Below are positions 15,978 to 23,196 of a stretch of 27,778 nucleotides of DNA, one piece after another. Origin of the DNA: Megasphaera sp. UBA1696. GTDB taxonomy: Bacteria; Bacillota; Negativicutes; Veillonellales; Megasphaeraceae. Position numbers and translations under genes: made by a program. The stretch's first letter is position 1; each line of letters begins with the position of its first letter. The notes beneath the pieces are model-generated. The model did not search any database and was not told the DNA's origin. It saw only the letters and a list, made by a program, of their open reading frames with translations. The stretch is taken from assembly GCA_002319965.1 (NCBI GenBank), contig DCJQ01000033.1, positions 1 to 27,778 of the forward strand. The letters are read 5' to 3'.

Positions 15978-17654
15978 TTATCGAGCTGCGTCCTGAGCGG
16001 CAGGGCCGTTTAAGAGAACCGTGTAGTCTTCGTCGGTAATGCGTCGAGCCGGAGGTGTTCCGACGACGCGCAGGGCTTCTTCTAAATATTTCTTTTCGAC
16101 GACGATGACGGCCGGCTTATCGCTGTTCCAGAGAGCGTATAATTCGTTGCTGCCATAGTACATGCCCGTCCGGTCCGTGTGATGGATGCCGAAGTTCAAT
16201 TCGCCCATGAAATTGCCTGTGGCAATGGGACGGTCGAGGTAATAGACCAGACCCGGGATGAAGTAGCCGTACATGATGATGGGCGTACTGTCGGGCACGT
16301 TCAGCTGTTTAATATCCTGACTGACGTTGTAAGCCGTCTGATGGTTGTGAATCTGACCTTGAATCTGATGGGCACCGAGGCCGAAGCCGTAGGCCATCAC
16401 CGTGAGGATGATGAACACCGTGAGGAAAGACCGCCGTTTATGCCAGCACCAGGCTGCGGCGATCGTCCCGATGAGGAGGGACGCTATGAGCAAGCCGCCG
16501 TGACTGAAGAAGTCGGCAATGCTCAAAAAGTCGGTGTGCATGAGGTAGACGACGCCGGCTGCCGTAAAGAGGAGGCAGAGCAGGGAATTGATAAGGAAAC
16601 TGTGACCGAGCCAAGATTTTTCGCGGCGGCACCGTTCCAGGGAGGCTGCCAAAAGGATCGATAAGGGCAGCCAGCAGGGCAGAATATACGTCGGCAGCTT
16701 GGAATCGGAAATGCTGTAAAAGACGTAGATCAGGCCGGCCCATAAGGACAGGAGGATGAGATCCTGCTTGTGGCGCAGGGTGCCCGGCGTGCGGAAGATG
16801 CCTTTTTTACTGAAAAAGGCTGCCAGAAAGCCCGTCCAGGGCATGAGACCGGCAATGAGGACCGGGACGAAGTAGTACCAGGGATGGAACCGTTCATGCA
16901 TCTTCGTGGCAAAGCGGAGAAAGTGCTCGCGGATAAAGAAGAAATAAAAGAAGTCCGGGTTGGCTTTCGATACGAGGTAGTACCAAGGGACGGAAATTGC
17001 CAGGAACAGCAGAATTCCGGGCACGTAGAACAGTTTCAAGAAGAGCCGCGGCCGCCGCGTGCAGAGGGCATACCAAAAGAGAATGCCGACGGGAAAGGCG
17101 ATGGCAATGAGTCCCTTGGTCAGCATGCCAAGGCCCATGGATGCATAGAAGAGGAGGAGATATTTCTTCTCTTCCGTCCGCTCAAAGAGATAAAAAGCGA
17201 CCAGGCAGGCGTCGACGAAAAAGGTCAGGGCCATGTCGAGGACGCCGATGGAGGCGACGATGAGCTGCAGGGCCGACGTAGCCAGTATGATGGCGGCCAT
17301 GAGGCCCGTCCGTCCGTTGTACATGGTTCGGCCCAGAACGTAGGCTAAGATGACGTTGCCAAAACCGGTCAAGGCCGGCAGGACGCGGCCGGTAAATTCC
17401 TTAAAGCCGAAGAGTTTCATGGCCAGGGCCGTCACCCAATATTGAAAGATCGGTTTTTCAAAATAGGGCATGTAATCGAAATGGGGCGTCACGTAATCGC
17501 CGGACAGGACCATTTCCATGGGAATGCGGTGGTAGCGGCCCTCGTCGAGCTCGATGAGATGGTACGAGCCGATGTGAGCGAAGTAGAGAAAAGCGGCGGC
17601 CAGCAGGAAAAAAACGAGTACCAGACGCCGGTGGTGCCGTAAGGCAGAAAGCAT
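15978..17654 (-). CDS. ArnT-like (GT83/PMT-type) polytopic glycosyltransferase
   Basis: This 558-residue protein has about a dozen hydrophobic helices. Near the N-terminus is the acidic loop motif ELDEGRY (about 35-41), followed by FEKPIFQYW, both typical of ArnT and related undecaprenyl-phosphate-sugar transferases. ArnT itself moves 4-amino-4-deoxy-L-arabinose to lipid A at the outer face of the inner membrane. The length fits ArnT (about 550). No arnB, arnC, arnA or arnD homologue is nearby, so donor sugar and acceptor are unknown; another lipid A or protein glycosylation is possible. The start is supported by a good Shine-Dalgarno (TAGGAGG) on the minus strand. The gene supports a diderm, LPS-bearing host. 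Confidence 0.85.
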   Translation of the reverse strand: MLSALRHHRRLVLVFFLLAAAFLYFAHIGSYHLIELDEGRYHRIPMEMVLSGDYVTPHFDYMPYFEKPIFQYWVTALAMKLFGFKEFTGRVLPALTGFGNVILAYVLGRTMYNGRTGLMAAIILATSALQLIVASIGVLDMALTFFVDACLVAFYLFERTEEKKYLLLFYASMGLGMLTKGLIAIAFPVGILFWYALCTRRPRLFLKLFYVPGILLFLAISVPWYYLVSKANPDFFYFFFIREHFLRFATKMHERFHPWYYFVPVLIAGLMPWTGFLAAFFSKKGIFRTPGTLRHKQDLILLSLWAGLIYVFYSISDSKLPTYILPCWLPLSILLAASLERCRREKSWLGHSFLINSLLCLLFTAAGVVYLMHTDFLSIADFFSHGGLLIASLLIGTIAAAWCWHKRRSFLTVFIILTVMAYGFGLGAHQIQGQIHNHQTAYNVSQDIKQLNVPDSTPIIMYGYFIPGLVYYLDRPIATGNFMGELNFGIHHTDRTGMYYGSNELYALWNSDKPAVIVVEKKYLEEALRVVGTPPARRITDEDYTVLLNGPAAQDAAR

Positions 17655-17746
17655 AAGATCCCTCCTAATGGTAATGATACTTTATGGTACACAGACAGCT
17701 TAAACAATTTATAAATAGAACGACAACGTTACGTATATCTTGGCCC

Positions 17747-18646
17747 TCAGGGCTGTTTTCTTTGGTCGATCCGCTCGTGGAGCAGGCGGGCAAATTCTTC
17801 GACGTAGTACGTACTGTTATCCCTATGCCAAAAGAGGCAGTAATGGCGCATGAGGGGGCTGCCGCCGCGATAGAGGGGCAGACAGCGTGAGGCCGTGCCG
17901 GAAGGCGGTGTCGGTGAAACACTTTCCAGGGGCAGATAGCCGCGGTTGCCGGCTACGAGAAGCCGTGCCTCTTCGATGGTCCGGGCAAAGAGAAAGTTAT
18001 CGGCAAAGCCCAAGGTATCGGTATAATAGGCAGCTTCTGACGCTTCCTGATTTTCCGCGGTGACCAAGATGCAGGGAAAGCGCTTCATGTCTTCCAACGT
18101 GAGATATTCTTGCTGACTCCGAGGATTCTGACACGATATTTCGGCATAGACCGGGCCGGTCGTGACAATATCATTTTCGTATACGTCGGAAAAGGCGCGG
18201 CGCTGGTCACTGAGGAGAAGATCGGCTCTTCGCTGGCGGATTTCGTGATAGAGGGATTCGTGGGTCCCGTTAAAGATATGGATCGTTACTTCCGGATAGT
18301 AGGTGGAAAAGGCGGCAATCGTTTCATAGAGTTCACTGCCGACGTAGTTGTTCAAATATCCGATGCGGAGCTGGAGTTCTTTATCTTCACCTTGACGACG
18401 GGTCTCGGCCTTGAAGGCTTCAATTTCCTGCAGGAGCTCTTTTCCGTGGCGATAGAAATAGTCGCCGGCCGGCGTCAGGGCAAATCTGCGATGGTGCCGT
18501 ATCAATAGGGGAACGCCCAAGTCCTCTTCAAGAGCCTTGATCTGCTGCGATACGGCAGACTGTGAAATTTCTAAGGCATACGAGGCTTCGGTAAAGCTCT
18601 TTGCCTCAACGACGGCGATGAAGTATTTCATTTGGCGAAACAGCAT
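17747..18646 (-). CDS. LysR-family transcriptional regulator
   Basis: This 299-residue protein has the LysR layout: an N-terminal winged helix-turn-helix (SFTEASYALEISQSAVSQQIKALEEDLGVPLLIRHHRRFALTPAG in two adjoining parts, about 18-62), a linker helix and a periplasmic-binding-protein-like effector domain (about 90-299). The ATG at 18646 follows AAGGGGTGA on the minus strand; a longer frame to 18700 lacks a ribosome binding site and would consume the promoter. It is divergent from the dehydrogenase genes starting at 18839, the usual arrangement for a LysR regulator and its target. The effector is unknown. Regulation of the downstream glycosyltransferase is also possible. Confidence 0.92.
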   Translation of the reverse strand: MLFRQMKYFIAVVEAKSFTEASYALEISQSAVSQQIKALEEDLGVPLLIRHHRRFALTPAGDYFYRHGKELLQEIEAFKAETRRQGEDKELQLRIGYLNNYVGSELYETIAAFSTYYPEVTIHIFNGTHESLYHEIRQRRADLLLSDQRRAFSDVYENDIVTTGPVYAEISCQNPRSQQEYLTLEDMKRFPCILVTAENQEASEAAYYTDTLGFADNFLFARTIEEARLLVAGNRGYLPLESVSPTPPSGTASRCLPLYRGGSPLMRHYCLFWHRDNSTYYVEEFARLLHERIDQRKQP

Positions 18647-18679
18647 GGACTCACCCCTTTCTTTCGAAACGTTACTGTT

Positions 18680-18707
18680 ATTATACCGTAGTTTTGCCAT
18701 AAGTAAA
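18680..18707 (-). promoter_or_regulatory. Candidate promoter for the LysR gene
   Basis: Read on the minus strand, a perfect TATAAT occupies 18685-18680. A TTTACT -35 (four of six) lies at 18707-18702, 16 bases upstream. The -10 is 34 bases before the LysR start codon. Confidence 0.55.
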
Positions 18708-18726
18708 ACTAATGCGAAGCCCTTGA

Positions 18727-18736
18727 AATTCGAATT
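18727..18736. promoter_or_regulatory. Palindrome overlapping the -35 of the dehydrogenase promoter
   Basis: AATTCGAATT is a perfect 10-base palindrome that overlaps the first two bases of the -35. Flanking GAA (18725-18727) and TTC (18738-18740) give a looser second dyad. It lies between the divergent LysR and dehydrogenase promoters, a plausible LysR or other regulator site. This is inferred from position only. Confidence 0.4.
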
Positions 18737-18763
18737 GTTCTAAATGGATGAATTCGGTACAAT
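18735..18763 (+). promoter_or_regulatory. Promoter for the dehydrogenase genes
   Basis: TTGTTC (18735-18740) is followed after 17 bases by TACAAT (18758-18763). The -35 is weak beyond TTG, which would suit an activator-dependent promoter next to a LysR gene. Confidence 0.6.
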
Positions 18764-18838
18764 CTCCATGTCAACAGGAACAAGAAATCTGACATCATCC
18801 ATTGTCTATCATGTATTGTATATATAGGAGGTATTCCC

Positions 18839-19684
18839 ATGAATGCAAATAAAAAGGAAGTCGTCGTCTTAGTCGGTTCCGGCCAGATCGGTCAGGCCAT
18901 GGCCCGCCGCGTCGGAAGCGGCCGTCACATCGTCTTGGCCGATGTGAAACAGGAACATGCCGATTGGGCGGCTGCGGTTTTAGAAAATACAGGCTTTAAA
19001 ACGAGCACCCTGGCCGTTGACATTTCGTCGCGCTCGTCCATTTTGGCCCTCATCGATCATGCCAAGCAGTTCGGAGCCACTAAGTACCTCATCAATGCCG
19101 CCGGCGTATCGCCGTCTTAGGCATCGATCGAAACGATTTTGAAAGTAGACCTCTACGGCACGGCGGTCTTGTTGGAAGAATTTGGCAAAGTCATCGAAGC
19201 CGGCGGGTCGGGCATCATCATTTCTTCTCAGTCCGGCCATCGCCTGGGTGCCCTGCCGCCGAAAGAAACGAATCAGCTGGCCATGACGCCGACGGAAGAG
19301 CTCTTGGATTTACCCTTTCTCAAGGCCATCCAAGATACTCTGAAGGCCTACCAGTATTCGAAGCGCTGCAACGTCCTGCGGGTCATGGCTGAAGCTGCGA
19401 AATGGGGGAAACGGGGAGCGACCGTCAATTCGATCAGCCCGGGCATCGTCATTACGCCCCTGGCTAAGGACGAACTGAACGGCCCGCGCAAAGAGGGCTA
19501 CCGCAAGATGCTGTCCCTCAGCCCGGCGGGCCGTGCCGGAACGCCCGATGAAATCGGTGATCTGGCGGAATTTCTCATGAGCCATAAAGGCCGTTTCATC
19601 TCCGGCAGCGACATCCTCATCGACGGCGGCACGACGGCATCGTACTGGTTCGGCGACTTGCAGTATCTGAAAGAAACCCATTAG
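18839..19684 (+). pseudogene. Short-chain dehydrogenase/reductase interrupted by one in-frame TAG
   Basis: The frame from ATG 18839 (good AGGAGG upstream) encodes an SDR of 281 codons that is intact except for a TAG at 19118-19120, after residue 93 (NAAGVSPS). The same frame continues without shift (ASIETILKVDLYGTAVLLEEFG) to a normal end. All SDR landmarks are kept: the cofactor motif VGSGQIGQ (about 12-19), NAAG, a serine in ISSQSG, the active-site Tyr and Lys in AYQYSKR, and the C-terminal RFISGSDILIDGG. One C-to-T change from CAG (Gln) would explain the stop, and the lack of other damage suggests it is recent. Readthrough or a sequencing error would leave a functional enzyme. The substrate is unknown; linkage to an alcohol dehydrogenase suggests alcohol/carbonyl metabolism. 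Confidence 0.85.
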
Positions 19685-19765
19685 AATTTTGAAAAAGGAA
19701 TTTTGCCGAGAATGGAGAATTACATACCTATAGACATTCTTACTGATTAAGAAGGGAGATTTATA

Positions 19766-20944
19766 ATGAATGATTTCGTATTTCAAAATAGAACGAAAAT
19801 TTACTTTGGGAAAGATCAATTAACTCATCTCGGCGAAGAAGCAGCCGCTTTCGGCAAAAAAGTCCTCCTCGTCTACGGCGGCGGCTCCATTAAACGGATC
19901 GGCCTCTATGACAAGGTCGTCGACATCCTGCAAAAGGCCGGCCTGACCATTTCCGAGCTCGGCGGTATCGAACCGAATCCGCGCCATACGACGGTCAATA
20001 AGGGCGTCAAAATTTGCCGGGAAGAAGGCATTGACGTCATCTTGGCTGTCGGCGGCGGTTCGACCATCGACGCTTCGAAAGTCATGGCTGCCACCGTGGC
20101 TGCCGATACGGATGACTGCTGGGATTTGGTCATGAAGAAGGTCGTAAGCCCGAAGGCGCTCCCCCTCATGACAGTCCTGACCATCGCTGCGACGGGGTCC
20201 GAAATGAATGCCGGCGCCGTCATCAGCAACGTCGATACGAAGGATAAGCTTCCGTACTTTTCACCGGCCGTTCAGCCGGCCGTATCTTTCCTCGATCCGA
20301 CCAATACCTTTAGCGTACCGGCTTATCAGACGGCTTCCGGCAGCGTCGATATCATGGCCCATATCTTTGATATGGTGTACTTTTCAAGACAGCCTCGCAT
20401 GGACATGATTTACCGCGTTCAGGACGAAGTGCTGAAGACCGTCGTCACCTTTGCTCCCATTGCCCTCAAGGAACCGGATAACTATGAAGCTCGGGCCAAC
20501 CTCATGTGGGCTTCGACGTGGGCTCTCAACGGCTTTTTGGCCGGCGGCGTTTCTCAGATGACGTCGTGCCACCGCATGGAACACGAACTCTCCGCCGTCT
20601 ATGACATCACCCACGGTCACGGCTTGGCCATCCTTATCCCGCGCTGGCTCACATACGTCATGAACGATGACAATGCTTGGCAGATTAAGCGCTTGGGGAC
20701 CAACGTCTTCGGCCTCGACGACAGCTTGTCCGATCGAGAAGGGGCTGAAAAGGCGATTGAGGCCCTGTCGGACTTCTTCTTTAAGACCTTGGGCCTCGAC
20801 AGCCGCCTGTCGGATCTTGGCATCGATGACAAACACTTCCGTGATATGGCCGAAAACGCCTGCAAACAGCTCGGCGGCACTCTCCACGGCTTCATCGACC
20901 TCACGCCGGACGACATCGTAAAGATTTACGAAATGTGCCTCTAA
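19766..20944 (+). CDS. Iron-containing alcohol dehydrogenase (butanol dehydrogenase/YqhD-like)
   Basis: This 392-residue protein is a full-length group III alcohol dehydrogenase. The N-terminal Rossmann-like half carries VLLVYGGGSIKR (about 34-45) and VGGGSTIDASKVMA (about 94-107), which bind NAD(P)H. The C-terminal half has the metal ligands with correct spacing: D195 and H199 (SVDIMAH), H269 (SCHRMEH) and H283 (ITHGHG). Such enzymes reduce aldehydes such as butanal or other short-chain aldehydes, usually with NADPH. The ATG follows GAAGGGAG. It lies 81 bases after the broken SDR on the same strand, with no clear terminator or promoter between, so it is probably co-transcribed under the LysR-linked promoter. 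The physiological aldehyde is not evident. Confidence 0.93.
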   Translation: MNDFVFQNRTKIYFGKDQLTHLGEEAAAFGKKVLLVYGGGSIKRIGLYDKVVDILQKAGLTISELGGIEPNPRHTTVNKGVKICREEGIDVILAVGGGSTIDASKVMAATVAADTDDCWDLVMKKVVSPKALPLMTVLTIAATGSEMNAGAVISNVDTKDKLPYFSPAVQPAVSFLDPTNTFSVPAYQTASGSVDIMAHIFDMVYFSRQPRMDMIYRVQDEVLKTVVTFAPIALKEPDNYEARANLMWASTWALNGFLAGGVSQMTSCHRMEHELSAVYDITHGHGLAILIPRWLTYVMNDDNAWQIKRLGTNVFGLDDSLSDREGAEKAIEALSDFFFKTLGLDSRLSDLGIDDKHFRDMAENACKQLGGTLHGFIDLTPDDIVKIYEMCL

Positions 20945-20986
20945 GATTCATTTATAAGGCCGGCCGTACGATATGCGATGTTTGAT

Positions 20987-21020
20987 AAAGCACAGTTCTT
21001 TCGGGAGCTGTGCTTTTTTT
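20987..21020 (+). terminator. Intrinsic terminator after the alcohol dehydrogenase
   Basis: AAAGCACAG (20987-20995) pairs with CTGTGCTTT (21008-21016), and the stem extends inward by about three pairs. T residues continue to 21020. It separates the dehydrogenase unit from coaE. Confidence 0.9.
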
Positions 21021-21040
21021 GTATAGAAACAAAAGGGCGT

Positions 21041-21069
21041 TGGACAGAAGGTCATTCTATCAGTATAAT
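21041..21069 (+). promoter_or_regulatory. Promoter for coaE
   Basis: TGGACA (21041-21046, five of six) is followed after 17 bases by a perfect TATAAT (21064-21069), 34 bases before the coaE start codon. Confidence 0.75.
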
Positions 21070-21103
21070 AGAAGTATATTGTTCGGAGAGGAAGAGATTA
21101 GTT

Positions 21104-21712
21104 ATGCTTCATATCGGATTGACCGGCGGCATTGCGTCGGGGAAGAGTACCGTCGTGACCATGCTCAGAGAGTATGGTGCCGGCATCGTGGACTGTGACG
21201 TCATCGCTCATGACGTCGTCCTGCCGGGAACGAAGGGCCTTGCAGCCGTTGCCGCTGCCTTTGGGCCCAAGGCGCTTTGTGAAGACGGGTCCATGGATCG
21301 GGCTTATATCGGCAGCCTCGTCTTTCAGGACAAGGCGAAAAAGGCGCAGCTCGAAGGATTATTGTTCCCGCTTATCCATGACGGCATCGAACGAGAAATC
21401 CGAAAAATTGAGGAAGATAAAAAAAATCCGGTCATCTTTCTTGACATGCCTTTACTTTATGAGATAAAATACAATTCGTACGTTGACGAAACATGGCTCG
21501 TATACGTCGATCCGAAGACGCAGCTTTTGCGGCTGATGAAGCGCAACGGTTATTCTGAAACCGAGGCGTTGGCGCGGATTCACGCCCAACTTCCTATCGA
21601 CGAGAAACGGTCTTTGGCACAGGTTGTCATCGATAATAACGGGTCGCCTGAAGCGACGCGGGCACAGGTGAAAGCCGCTTGGCAGGACTTGATGAACCGC
21701 ATTGAAATGTAG
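21104..21712 (+). CDS. coaE: Dephospho-CoA kinase
   Basis: This 202-residue kinase catalyses the last step of coenzyme A synthesis, phosphorylating the 3'-hydroxyl of dephospho-CoA. The P-loop GLTGGIASGKST is at about residues 5-16, followed by the CoaE-typical DCDVIAHDVVLPGTKGL. The lid and base-binding segments VIFLDMPLLYE and ETWLVYVD are present. The ATG at 21104 follows GGAGAGGAAGAG; longer in-frame versions run back through the promoter and terminator. It is followed by a lytic transglycosylase gene after nine bases. In relatives coaE commonly sits just after polA-mutM, from which it is separated here. Confidence 0.95.
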   Translation: MLHIGLTGGIASGKSTVVTMLREYGAGIVDCDVIAHDVVLPGTKGLAAVAAAFGPKALCEDGSMDRAYIGSLVFQDKAKKAQLEGLLFPLIHDGIEREIRKIEEDKKNPVIFLDMPLLYEIKYNSYVDETWLVYVDPKTQLLRLMKRNGYSETEALARIHAQLPIDEKRSLAQVVIDNNGSPEATRAQVKAAWQDLMNRIEM

Positions 21713-21721
21713 GGAAAAGAC

Positions 21722-22297
21722 GTGAGAAAAAAGAGAAGTACCAAAGGGACAATCATCATAGCAGCACTGTTGCTTTTCTTTTCGGCATCGTATTTCTATT
21801 CATGGAAAGACGATGTCATGCGCAAGTTTGTCTATCCCCTTCAGTACGATTATCTCGTTCGCCAGTATGCTTATGAAACCAAGATCGACCCGGCCCTGGT
21901 GGCGTCGGTCATCTTAGTTGAGAGCAAATTCGACGAACGGGCTTCGTCTCAACCCGGGGCCCATGGCCTGATGCAGGTTATGCCCGATACGGCTCAATGG
22001 ATTGCCGATGAGATGGGAATGACTGACTACACGCCGGATAAACTCAGTGACGTCCGTACCAACATAAGGCTGGGAACATGGTATCTCGCCTATCTGTTAA
22101 AAGAGTATGATGGGAATCAAATACTGGCTCTGGCTGCGTATAATGCCGGTCGGGGACACGTCGATTCTTGGGTCCGGGAATATGGCTGGACAAAAGATTT
22201 TCAAGAAATTGAAAAAATACCCTTTTCAGAAACGCGGGAATATGTTAGAATAGTTTTGTTGAACGAAAAGCACTACAAGCAGCTTTATGATTTTTAA
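21722..22297 (+). CDS. Membrane-anchored lytic murein transglycosylase (SLT domain)
   Basis: This 191-residue protein has a basic N-terminus, one hydrophobic segment (about 10-27) acting as a signal anchor, and an SLT catalytic domain from about residue 45. The catalytic glutamate is E67 in ILVESKFDERASS. The family motifs GAHGLMQVMPDTAQW and ALAAYNAGRGHVDSW follow in order. Such enzymes cleave peptidoglycan glycan strands to anhydromuropeptides. The start is GTG at 21722, with a weak GGGAAAAG upstream; translational coupling to coaE nine bases before is likely. The last codons overlap a candidate promoter for the tRNA gene. Confidence 0.92.
   Translation: MRKKRSTKGTIIIAALLLFFSASYFYSWKDDVMRKFVYPLQYDYLVRQYAYETKIDPALVASVILVESKFDERASSQPGAHGLMQVMPDTAQWIADEMGMTDYTPDKLSDVRTNIRLGTWYLAYLLKEYDGNQILALAAYNAGRGHVDSWVREYGWTKDFQEIEKIPFSETREYVRIVLLNEKHYKQLYDF
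22223..22251 (+). promoter_or_regulatory. Candidate extended -10 promoter for tRNA-Leu inside the transglycosylase gene
   Basis: TTTTCA (22223-22228, four of six) is followed after 17 bases by TAGAAT (22246-22251, five of six). A TG one base before the -10 gives an extended -10 element. The expected start lies about 45 bases before the tRNA, inside the last codons of the upstream gene. Confidence 0.5.
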
Positions 22298-22302
22298 GTT
22301 AT

Positions 22303-22387
22303 GCGGTTGTGGCGGAATGGCAGACGCGCTGTCTTCAGGCGGCAGTGATCTTCGATCGTGCGGGTTCAACTCCCGCCAACCGCACCA
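22303..22387 (+). tRNA. tRNA-Leu (anticodon CAG)
   Basis: The 85-base cloverleaf has acceptor stem GCGGTTG with CAACCGC, a D arm starting GCGGAATGGCAGACGC, and an anticodon stem CTGTC/GGCAG with loop TTCAGGC and anticodon CAG. The long variable arm (GATC-TTC-GATC core) is typical of tRNA-Leu. The T arm is GCGGG-TTCAACT-CCCGC. The discriminator A and an encoded CCA end the gene at 22387. It begins five bases after the transglycosylase stop and reads CUG codons. Confidence 0.97.
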
Positions 22388-22396
22388 TTCATTACT

Positions 22397-23092
22397 ATGG
22401 ATAACACATTGATTGAAACACTCAAACAATGGAATATCATGACTGTTCTCCCACTTACGGTGGGAGATTTTCAGTTATTGGAAGAATATCGCATGGTTGA
22501 AAAAGACGGCAACCCCGTCGAATATCGCCTGTTCACTTATGAAAATAAGGAGAACGGCTGGACTGTGCGGGCTATCTTCAACCCCGAATCGGAAGAATAC
22601 GCCGTTCGGGTCGATATCGGCATGTTGGAATTTGCCCTTATCGAATTTATCACCGGGTCCTTCGACGCCTTTCGTAAAATGGTGGAAGAGCGGCTGGCCC
22701 GGATCATTCATAATTCCTATGTGGACCGCAGGGAAAACTTCGGTGTCATTCTGAAAAACAAGGGACTGCCCGATCTTTCCTGGGATGACTTTCTGCCTGA
22801 ATCGTACGACGGATTTCGGCGGCTTATCAAGCCGGACGAGGCCGTTCGCATCATCAACGGCTCCTATATGATCTTATCTTATTACGATAAGGCATCGCGC
22901 AGCGGGCTGTCCTTGATGTACAACGTCCTGCGCGACGATTTCTTTGCCGAACGGCGGGTGCAGAACTTCCCCAATCTGGTCCACGACTTCGATACGTCGA
23001 CTTTGCGGGAATTGGAAGCAGCCCTGCGCAAGCGGTTGCTTCCGGTCCTCGATGATATCAGTGCCGACCGGGACAAGTCGTTGTCAGAATGA
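22397..23092 (+). CDS. Conserved-looking protein of unknown function
   Basis: I do not recognise this protein (231 residues from ATG 22397). It is soluble and mixed alpha/beta in character, with many aromatic and acidic residues, no signal peptide and no membrane helix. Notable segments are EYRLFTYENKENGWTVRAIF, DIGMLEFALIEFITGSFDAF and a C-terminal charged helix (LRELEAALRKRLLPVLDDI). The start is uncertain. ATG 22397 has no Shine-Dalgarno and puts the tRNA terminator-like hairpin inside the gene. ATG 22493 has GGAAG at suitable spacing and would give 199 residues. The residues before it (VGDFQLLEEYR) still look protein-like. Codon use in the body matches the core genes. It lies just before the rimP operon promoter. 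Confidence 0.75.
   Translation: MDNTLIETLKQWNIMTVLPLTVGDFQLLEEYRMVEKDGNPVEYRLFTYENKENGWTVRAIFNPESEEYAVRVDIGMLEFALIEFITGSFDAFRKMVEERLARIIHNSYVDRRENFGVILKNKGLPDLSWDDFLPESYDGFRRLIKPDEAVRIINGSYMILSYYDKASRSGLSLMYNVLRDDFFAERRVQNFPNLVHDFDTSTLRELEAALRKRLLPVLDDISADRDKSLSE
22447..22471 (+). terminator. Possible terminator for tRNA-Leu
   Basis: TCTCCCAC (22447-22454) and GTGGGAGA (22460-22467) form a perfect eight-pair stem with a TTACG loop, followed by only four T residues. It lies 60 bases after the tRNA, but inside the long form of the next reading frame. Confidence 0.5.
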
Positions 23093-23109
23093 CCAGACAG
23101 TGGTATACT
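23081..23109 (+). promoter_or_regulatory. Promoter for the rimP-nusA-infB operon
   Basis: TTGTCA (23081-23086, five of six) is followed after 17 bases by TATACT (23104-23109, five of six). The -35 lies in the last codons of the upstream unknown gene. Confidence 0.75.
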
Positions 23110-23135
23110 AAAAGTAATTTAGATGTTTCGATGCG

Positions 23136-23159
23136 AAGAGTGGGTGAGAGCCCACTCTT
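23136..23159 (+). promoter_or_regulatory. Leader hairpin upstream of rimP
   Basis: AAGAGTGGG (23136-23144) and CCCACTCTT (23151-23159) form a perfect nine-pair stem with a TGAGAG loop, about 20 bases after the expected transcription start. No T run follows immediately, so it is not a standard terminator. From memory, similar GTGGG...CCCAC hairpins precede rimP in many Firmicutes; I could not check this. It may stabilise the mRNA or bind a product of the operon such as NusA. Confidence 0.6.
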
Positions 23160-23196
23160 AACTTTTACCTAACAGAAATTTTTTGAGGACAGGCTG

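Noticed and set aside
16770..17348. Plus-strand frames within the ArnT-like gene
   Set aside because: The product is highly charged and low complexity, the expected shadow of hydrophobic membrane codons read antisense.
17743..17760. A GCCC-TCA-GGGC hairpin with T-rich sequence at the LysR stop
   Set aside because: The stem has only four pairs, and the T-rich side is on the strand opposite to LysR transcription, so it is not a convincing terminator.
19139..19684. A separate gene starting after the amber codon
   Set aside because: The TTG at 19139 has no ribosome binding site, and the product would lack the cofactor-binding half. The reading continues the interrupted SDR.
19709..19740. AGAATG/CATTCT inverted repeat before the alcohol dehydrogenase
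   Set aside because: Six pairs separated by 20 bases is too weak to call an operator or terminator.
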